A stretch of 20,883 bases of DNA from JBDHTO01 sp039808665 (GTDB lineage: Bacteria > Pseudomonadota > Alphaproteobacteria > Paracaedibacterales > JAKBAR01). Position numbers and translations under genes: made by a program. Of the stretch, positions 16,282 to 20,883 are shown piece after piece. How positions within the stretch are numbered: position 1 is the first letter of the stretch; each line of letters starts with the position of its first letter. The DNA lies in assembly GCA_039808665.1 (NCBI GenBank), contig JBDHTO010000007.1, positions 1-20,883 on the forward strand. The letters run 5' to 3'. The notes under the pieces are model-generated. The model was not told the DNA's origin. It made no database searches and was given only the letters and a program-made list of their open reading frames with translations.

Positions 16282-17334
16282 ATGAAAAATTTTTCTTCCA
16301 TGTTTCAAAAAATTTTAGCCCTCGCTTTTGTTGTGTGTTTTTCACTTAATACGGAGGCTTCGGGGTGGAAAGAAAATACAGTTTTTCTGTCGGGGACATG
16401 TAATCCAGATCTTGCCAAGGCTGTTGTTGATAAGCTTGGTGTTAAACTTACAGACACGGGGTCAACCCAATTTAAAAATGGCGAGGCCTTTGTAAAAATC
16501 GCGGACACTGTGCGAGGAAAGGATATTTTTATCGTGACCTCTTTCGCGACAACAGAAGACAAAAGCTATAATGACTATATCATGGAGTTTATGCTCCTTT
16601 GTGATGCGGTGAAACGTGCGGGAGCAAAGAGAATTATCGCGATTCTTCCCTTTTACCCCTATGCTCGTCAGGACAGAAAAACAGGAGGGCGTACTCCTAT
16701 CTCAGCTTCTATGATGGCCCTTATTTTGGAGCGTGTGTGCGGTGTTCATCAGGTGATCACTCTCGATCTTCACGCGGATCAAATACAGGGAGCTTTTCAA
16801 AATATTGGTGTGGATAATCTGACAGCTACCAAACTTTTTGCGGAGCACATGAACACCTTGGGGCTCAAAGATGTTGTCGTTGTGTCTCCCGATGCAGGCG
16901 GGACCCGTCGTGCCGAGATGTTTAAAGAGTACCTAGAGGTAAAGGGTGACAAGGTGGACTTTGCCATTATGATTAAAAAACGTTTGCGTGCAGGAGAGGT
17001 GGAGAGTTCCACGCTTGTGGGGGATGTAAAGGGGAAGACAGCCATTATTATTGATGATATGTGTGATACCGGTGGGACGATGGTTGCAGCTGGTGAAGAG
17101 CTCCTTAAACATGGAGCAAAAGCTGTTTATGCCGTCTTTACTCACCCTGTTTTTTCTGAAAAAGCGGTTGAAAAACTCTCTGGTTCAAAATTTACAAAAG
17201 TGTTTGTGACGGATACGCTTCCCTCAAGAAAGCCTTACGGTGATAAAATTGTGACCATTTCCGTGGCGCCATTGCTTGCTCAGGTGATTGAACTTGTTCA
17301 GACCAACCAATCCATATCCAGCGTCTTCCATTAA
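16282..17334 (+). CDS. prs: Exported ribose-phosphate pyrophosphokinase (PRPP synthetase)
   Basis: A 350-residue class I PRPP synthetase that transfers pyrophosphate from ATP to ribose 5-phosphate. The catalytic flexible loop is YARQDRK (127-133), followed by the LDLHADQIQG motif (161-170, His164), SPDAGGTRRA and the PRPP-binding loop IIDDMCDTGGTM (256-267). Uniquely, the enzyme begins near residue 33 and is preceded by a signal-peptide-like segment: basic KNFSSMFQK, hydrophobic ILALAFVVCFSL, then NTEASG with a plausible cleavage after TEA. No in-frame ATG, GTG or TTG lies between this segment and the enzyme, so the extension is not a simple mis-called start. The ribosome-binding site is weak. 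Tgt ends 74 bases upstream. Export or membrane anchoring is inferred. Confidence 0.88.
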   Translation: MKNFSSMFQKILALAFVVCFSLNTEASGWKENTVFLSGTCNPDLAKAVVDKLGVKLTDTGSTQFKNGEAFVKIADTVRGKDIFIVTSFATTEDKSYNDYIMEFMLLCDAVKRAGAKRIIAILPFYPYARQDRKTGGRTPISASMMALILERVCGVHQVITLDLHADQIQGAFQNIGVDNLTATKLFAEHMNTLGLKDVVVVSPDAGGTRRAEMFKEYLEVKGDKVDFAIMIKKRLRAGEVESSTLVGDVKGKTAIIIDDMCDTGGTMVAAGEELLKHGAKAVYAVFTHPVFSEKAVEKLSGSKFTKVFVTDTLPSRKPYGDKIVTISVAPLLAQVIELVQTNQSISSVFH

Positions 17335-17340
17335 CAGGGT

Positions 17341-18300
17341 TTAAGAGAAAATCGCCCTTAGAAGGAAGTGCCCAACAAAAGCGATCCAGATCATCGTAAA
17401 TCCAAAAAACGTGATGCGGGCTGTTTTCTTCAGGCGAATCTCATTTTCTTCGGAGCGTGGGGGAAGGGATTGAAATGTGGCTGTTATAGCGGCTGTAATG
17501 ATATAGGTGAATGTTGCAACTTGTATGGCATCTGAGAGTGTGAATGTTGTTGTAAAGGGCAAAAAACTATCAAGAACGTATTTATTTCCAACAGAAGCAA
17601 AGACAGCAGCCATACAAAGACTGTATTTCGCGTTCAAATTGTGACGATCTACAAAAAACGTTAAAAGGCACACAACAAAAGCCACAAAAAATCCAATAAA
17701 ATAGTTGAAGAATAGGCGCAGTCCCAGACGTTTTATGTCGAAAACTATGGCGAGTCGAGAGTAGGTTGTTTCTTTGACGGAAGGGTCACCAAAGTTTGTA
17801 TTGTAATGAAAGGGAGCTTCCTCCACGTGAAAGTTAAGAATCTCCCAGCCAGGAATCGTAAAATCTCTGGGCAAGGTGCTATTAATTCGATCGGGAGAAA
17901 ATTTGAGGTTTGCGATCTCCTGTTCGGAATCTTCAATCGGTATAACAATTGTCTGTAGATCAAAGGGAAAATTCGTGATGTTCCAATGTTGTTGGACGGT
18001 TGCGAAATAACGTGCTTGTGTTCTTATTTTTCCGTCTACCTTATCTGTGCCGCCAAATTTTACATTAAACTCATAAGAGTTTGTAATCTCAACACTGTTT
18101 TGTGGTTTGTAAGCGGCATCATCGTAAAGCCACCAGACGTAAAAACTCGTTTTAAAAGAGTTTTTAAAATAGTCAAATGTATGAAGAGAAAGGGGCAAAA
18201 CACCCATAGTCACGGTGTGTTTTGATGGGATGTTTTCAGCTCTCACGTCCGGGAAAGACGCGAAAATAAGGAAAAAAATGAAGCTTAAAAGATAACGCAT
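17341..18300 (-). CDS. Probable pentameric (Cys-loop-type) ligand-gated ion channel
   Basis: A 319-residue protein with a signal peptide (RYLLSFIFFLIFASFPDVRA), a beta-rich extracytoplasmic domain (about 22-190) and four membrane helices at about 195-217, 225-246, 255-277 and 293-316. The N-terminal domain shows family marks: FYVWWLYDDAAY (53-64) like the WxD region, and the Cys-loop-equivalent NFPFDLQTIVIPIED (110-124), which, as in prokaryotic channels such as GLIC, lacks the disulfide cysteines. Such channels open in response to protons or small ligands. ATG 18300 gives the most natural signal peptide; TTG 18333 has GGGGG four bases upstream and is an alternative that adds 11 residues. Convergent with prs, six bases apart. 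Confidence 0.7.
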   Translation of the reverse strand: MRYLLSFIFFLIFASFPDVRAENIPSKHTVTMGVLPLSLHTFDYFKNSFKTSFYVWWLYDDAAYKPQNSVEITNSYEFNVKFGGTDKVDGKIRTQARYFATVQQHWNITNFPFDLQTIVIPIEDSEQEIANLKFSPDRINSTLPRDFTIPGWEILNFHVEEAPFHYNTNFGDPSVKETTYSRLAIVFDIKRLGLRLFFNYFIGFFVAFVVCLLTFFVDRHNLNAKYSLCMAAVFASVGNKYVLDSFLPFTTTFTLSDAIQVATFTYIITAAITATFQSLPPRSEENEIRLKKTARITFFGFTMIWIAFVGHFLLRAIFS

Positions 18301-18584
18301 GGTGTGGTGTAAAAAGCTTCTCCCGTGCTTCAAAATTCCCCCATACCTATGAGGGTAGGGAGAGAAAGTTAAAAAAGATTTAAGAGGGAATATATTATTT
18401 TATTAATAATTTATTTTTATTTTTTTATGTATTAAGAATTTGTTTTTTATTTTTTATTTTTGTTTTTTTATATAATTTATTTTGCTGAGTTTCGTTCTTC
18501 ACCGTGCCTAGAAGGAAGAAGCGAGACGCGCTCTGCCCCTCGCTGAGGGTGTGTGTTGGATGTGTTGTAAGGTAGGGAAAAATT
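18301..18584. other. AT-rich divergent intergenic region with structured leader
   Basis: The 284 bases between the channel gene and the acidic exported protein hold a very T-rich stretch (about 18390-18482) and then a GC-richer leader. In the leader AGCGAG (18520-18525) can pair with CTCGCT (18539-18544) around a 13-base loop. No ORF or RNA gene is recognised. It must carry promoters for both neighbours. Confidence 0.5.
18471..18476 (+). promoter_or_regulatory. -10 box upstream of the acidic exported protein gene
   Basis: A perfect TATAAT within the T-rich stretch, with only a weak TATTTT-like -35 at 18448-18453. The upstream A/T tracts could act as an UP element. Transcription would start near 18483, leaving a leader of about 100 bases. 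Confidence 0.5.
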
Positions 18585-19229
18585 ATGAATTTAAAAAAAG
18601 TAAGTGTAGGTATTGTGTTGTGCTGTTTTCTTGGTTTATCTGGAGGCGGTGTGGCCGCAGATGAAGATGCGCCATCTGGGGATGCGCCACCCTCAGCGCC
18701 GACTGTTCCAACGCCGGAGGTTGCAGCTTCTTCGAATAATGCCGATTCGAATGATCAAGAGCAAAGGTTTGAGAGCTCCTCTATTCCAGTAATGCTCCGA
18801 GGTTCCATTGATCCTCTATATATTTTTCAGTCTCTGCTTGTTGGGCTTGGCGAAGGTGGTGATGGTACTGCGGTTATAGTGGCTCTAGAGAGAGGGTTGA
18901 TTGAGCTGGAAGCAATAAGGCGTGAGTTGGAGGAGCGGGTGTCATCATCGACCTCGAGCTATATCGATCCAACACCAGGTCCTATTATTGGCTTTGACTT
19001 AGACTCTGAGTTAGGTGTGGTCCAAGGTGCACGTGATTATCTTTCTGGTCTTGGGATTGATCTTGATGATCTTGAGGAGGAGTTTACGATCCTGGGTGAC
19101 GGGGATGATTATGCTGCTGTTGTGAGGTTTATTGATGAGGTGACGGAAGTTTGTAATCTTTCTCGTGATGAGCAAACTTGGCTTGCGGCTGCGATGGGGG
19201 GGGGAAGGGATGTGGCTCCTTCCGCCTGA
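18585..19229 (+). CDS. Exported acidic protein of unknown function
   Basis: A 214-residue protein that I do not recognise. A signal peptide (KKVSVGIVLCCFLGL, cleavage around GVAA, residue 25) is followed by a Pro/Ala/Ser/Asp-rich linker (about 26-60). The rest is helix-prone and strongly acidic (for example DLDDLEEEF and GDGDDYAAVVRFIDEV), with no cofactor or catalytic motif. AGGG lies seven bases before the ATG. Near the 3' end the gene has a run of nine G residues (19196-19204), so slippage would change the C-terminus. It sits between the ligand-gated channel and the F-box/repeat protein, both with signal peptides, and may belong to the same secreted set. Confidence 0.65.
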   Translation: MNLKKVSVGIVLCCFLGLSGGGVAADEDAPSGDAPPSAPTVPTPEVAASSNNADSNDQEQRFESSSIPVMLRGSIDPLYIFQSLLVGLGEGGDGTAVIVALERGLIELEAIRRELEERVSSSTSSYIDPTPGPIIGFDLDSELGVVQGARDYLSGLGIDLDDLEEEFTILGDGDDYAAVVRFIDEVTEVCNLSRDEQTWLAAAMGGGRDVAPSA

Positions 19230-19267
19230 ATAGGATTGTGTGTGTGGTAAAAAGTTTGCTTGTAGGG

Positions 19268-19287
19268 AGAGGATTTTGCCTCTTTTT
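19268..19287 (+). terminator. probable intrinsic terminator after the acidic protein gene
   Basis: AGAGG (19268-19272) pairs with CCTCT (19279-19283) around ATTTTG and is followed by TTTT. The stem can extend by G-T pairs. It lies 38 bases after the stop. A weaker second hairpin, CCCAT/GTGGG, is at 19299-19316. Confidence 0.5.
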
Positions 19288-19404
19288 CCAAAGGATTCCC
19301 CATCTTTTTGAGTGGGTTTTCTGATTTTCTGTGTTGAGTACGTCCCTTTTTCCTTTGAGGATGGATTTTTATTTTTGCATTTTTCTAACTTCACTCCAAA
19401 AAAA

Positions 19405-19433
19405 TTGTTTTTAAGTATTAATTAAAATATCTT
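19405..19433 (+). promoter_or_regulatory. candidate promoter of the F-box/repeat gene
   Basis: TTGTTT (19405-19410) and TATCTT (19428-19433) are separated by 17 bases, four of six matches at each box. Transcription would begin near 19440 and leave a leader of about 38 bases with a strong AAGGAG ribosome-binding site at 19464-19469. Confidence 0.4.
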
Positions 19434-19477
19434 CCTTAGACTTAATTTAATGTAACTGTGTTTAAGGAGTAATTTTC

Positions 19478-20764
19478 GTGAATCAAAAAATATTTTTTCT
19501 CTCTACTGTTTTTACGTTGATGTCAGGGTCGGATATATTTGCGGCGGATCCGAACGTTTTAGGAGAAGGTAAGAAGTCCAACCCGCATGCAGCATGGACG
19601 CAGCGGCCCCTTATAGGGAATATGGCGCCTGATACGATCATGATGATTTTGAAGGGTTTACCCTTTAAGGAGGGATGGGAGTTTTTGAGCGTGGATAAAA
19701 CCCATCATAATGATGTGGATGTGTGGAGGGTTTTTGCAAGCCTTCATGGTATTCCTGTCTCCAAGGATGCCGAGACAGCAGAACAAGTGCGTGGGGAGAT
19801 GATTGAGGGAATGAAGAATTCTCTTCGCACAGAGATTGAATCCGCAGAGTTGATAACGCCTGAGTTGATGACGGATCTTTTGCAAAGTGCCCAGGAAAAA
19901 CCCTTTTTGTGGGAGACGTTGATCACAGCCCTTCAGGAGAAGTATGAGAATCATGAGAAGTATGAGGATCATGCTCGACTGATAGAACTGATAGATGAGG
20001 CCTATCGAGGGTACAAGTCTTTTGATGGTGTTTCCGAGGGTAATCGTCGGGCGTTTCTGATTGCGGCTGTGGAACGTATGAATGCGGCTGTGGAACGTGT
20101 GAATTCTGATGGCAGACTCAAGTCTCGTGCAGAGCATGCTCAGATGTGTCTTAATTCTGTTATTTTTGAGAAAAAGCTTGGATTTACGCATGATCGTGGA
20201 ACGCCAAACTCTGCTTATGATTATTGCGTAAGGGTTGCGGCAAGGAGAAATCCAGATGGCTCACCCAGCGCTGACGCAGAGTTTGGTCAGGAAAATCTTA
20301 ACAGAGCTGCTTATGCGGGGAAACTTGGATTTACGCAGGATCGTGGAACGCCAAACTCTGGTTATGATTACCTGGTAAGGATTGCGGCGCGTAGGAATCC
20401 CGATGGGACGCCTGGCCTTGGAGCAGAACATGCCCAAAGTAGACTTACCCTAGCTGCTTATGATGGAGATCTTGGATTTACGGGGGATCGTGGGACGCCA
20501 ACCTCTGGGTATGATTATCTCGTGGAGGTTGCGGCACGTAGGAATCCCGATGGCACACCCGGCCTTGGAGCGGAATATGCCCAAGATCTACTTATTGATG
20601 CTGCTGATAATGGAATCCTTGGATTTACGAAGGATCGTGGGACGCCAACCTCTGGGTATGATTATCTAGTGAAGGTTGCAGCACGTAAGAATCCCGATGG
20701 GACACCTGGCCTTGGAGCGGAGAAAGCTGCTCGGTATTTACTGAGTGCTTTTGACTCTGAATAG
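19478..20764 (+). CDS. Exported F-box-like protein with 49-residue Sel1-like tandem repeats
   Basis: A 428-residue protein starting at GTG, supported by AAGGAG eight bases upstream. A signal peptide ends near IFAA (residue 23). Residues about 48-90 fit the F-box consensus: APDTIMMILKGLPFKEG followed by FLSVDK and, ten residues on, DVWRVFA, with the leucine-to-valine spacing of eukaryotic F-boxes. A helical linker (95-215) contains two short duplications (EKYENH/EKYEDH and AAVERMN/AAVERVN). Residues 218-413 are four exact 49-residue repeats plus a partial fifth, with core LGFT-DRGTP-SGYDYLV-AAR-NPDG. The spacing of AxxAQxxL, DG-LGFT and YDYLVxVAAR resembles an elongated Sel1 (TPR-like) repeat. 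F-boxes recruit Skp1-Cullin ubiquitin ligases in eukaryotes, so a host-directed adaptor is inferred. No close named family is recognised. Confidence 0.75.
   Translation: MNQKIFFLSTVFTLMSGSDIFAADPNVLGEGKKSNPHAAWTQRPLIGNMAPDTIMMILKGLPFKEGWEFLSVDKTHHNDVDVWRVFASLHGIPVSKDAETAEQVRGEMIEGMKNSLRTEIESAELITPELMTDLLQSAQEKPFLWETLITALQEKYENHEKYEDHARLIELIDEAYRGYKSFDGVSEGNRRAFLIAAVERMNAAVERVNSDGRLKSRAEHAQMCLNSVIFEKKLGFTHDRGTPNSAYDYCVRVAARRNPDGSPSADAEFGQENLNRAAYAGKLGFTQDRGTPNSGYDYLVRIAARRNPDGTPGLGAEHAQSRLTLAAYDGDLGFTGDRGTPTSGYDYLVEVAARRNPDGTPGLGAEYAQDLLIDAADNGILGFTKDRGTPTSGYDYLVKVAARKNPDGTPGLGAEKAARYLLSAFDSE
20129..20761 (+). repeat. 147-bp tandem coding repeats (four full, one partial)
   Basis: Units start at 20129, 20276, 20423, 20570 and 20717 (the last is partial, 45 bases), each exactly 147 bases, with no indels between copies. 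The best conserved blocks are around CTTGGATTTACG and GATCGTGG-ACGCCAA. The third and fourth units look most alike, consistent with recent duplication or conversion. Confidence 0.93.
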
Positions 20765-20767
20765 GTT

Positions 20768-20817
20768 CTCTGAATTTATTCAGAGTTTCAAAAAAGCGCC
20801 CCTGTGGGGGCTTTTTT
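20768..20817 (+). terminator. double-hairpin intrinsic terminator after the F-box/repeat gene
   Basis: A first hairpin CTCTGAA/TTCAGAG (20768-20774 with 20779-20785, four-base loop) is followed by the terminator proper: AAAAAAGC and CCCC (20790-20802) pair with GGGG and GCTTTTTT (20806-20817) around TGT, with one bulged G at 20798. The A-tract upstream means it may stop transcription from either side. Confidence 0.9.
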
Positions 20818-20883
20818 GTTTGAAGGGGGTGGAGTGGGTAAAAAAGATGAATGATTTTTGAAAAAAGGAGTTGACTTGGGAGG
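20818..20883 (+). other. window-edge sequence with a possible -35 box
   Basis: Purine-rich sequence after the terminator. TTGACT at 20871-20876 could be the -35 of a gene lying beyond the window; the matching -10 would be outside. Nothing else is supported. Confidence 0.2.

Noticed and set aside
16312..16341. Lipoprotein signal in PRPP synthetase (Cys19)
   Set aside because: The cysteine is inside the hydrophobic core and is preceded by Val-Val, not the Ala/Gly/Ser needed at the -1 position of a lipobox.
16282..16380. PRPP synthetase leader as a wrongly called start
   Set aside because: No in-frame ATG, GTG or TTG occurs between the leader and the first enzyme strand, so the leader cannot be trimmed away; a CTG start remains a remote possibility.
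20129..20761. CRISPR-like regular spacing
   Set aside because: The 147-bp units are contiguous coding repeats in one frame with no unique spacers.

Overview
The window looks like a piece of chromosome from an obligately intracellular or host-associated alphaproteobacterium, most likely of the Holosporales/Rickettsiales type. This is inferred from four things: the alphaproteobacterial glyA-nrdR and dnaG-rpoD pairings, a moderately AT-rich sequence, very compact housekeeping operons with convergent genes that touch or overlap, and an unusual number of genes with Sec-type signal peptides and eukaryote-interaction domains. No phylogenetic computation was possible.

Layout. 18-107 (-): tRNA-Ser(GGA). 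271-1233 (+): MarR-GNAT fusion regulator, convergent with 1236-2444 (-), a dicarboxylate/amino-acid:cation symporter-family protein. 2571-8312 (+): a tight seven-gene run, glyA-nrdR-ybgC-tolQ-tolR-tolA-tolB, joining one-carbon metabolism and ribonucleotide reductase control to the envelope Tol machine; pal is not at the end of the cluster. 8309-13045 (-): dnaG-rpoD followed by an exported protein with a choline-kinase/APH-like catalytic loop. 13329-14885 (+): secreted patatin-like phospholipase, closed by a clear intrinsic terminator. 15020-17334 (+): tgt (tRNA-guanine transglycosylase with a queuine-type pocket signature), then a PRPP synthetase with an N-terminal signal peptide. 17341-18300 (-): a probable pentameric ligand-gated ion channel. 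18585-19229 (+): an exported acidic protein of unknown function. 19478-20764 (+): an exported protein with an F-box-like segment and 49-residue Sel1-like tandem repeats, closed by a double-hairpin terminator.

From about 13 kb to the end the core genes are interspersed with exported proteins (patatin, PRPP synthetase, ligand-gated channel, acidic protein, F-box/repeat protein). Together with the exported kinase-like protein behind rpoD they suggest that this region helps the cell act on, or feed from, a eukaryotic host. The most noteworthy items are the exported F-box/Sel1-like repeat protein, the exported PRPP synthetase, the eukaryote-like Tgt pocket and the exported kinase-like gene downstream of dnaG-rpoD. 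No CRISPR array, insertion sequence, integrase or rRNA gene was seen.
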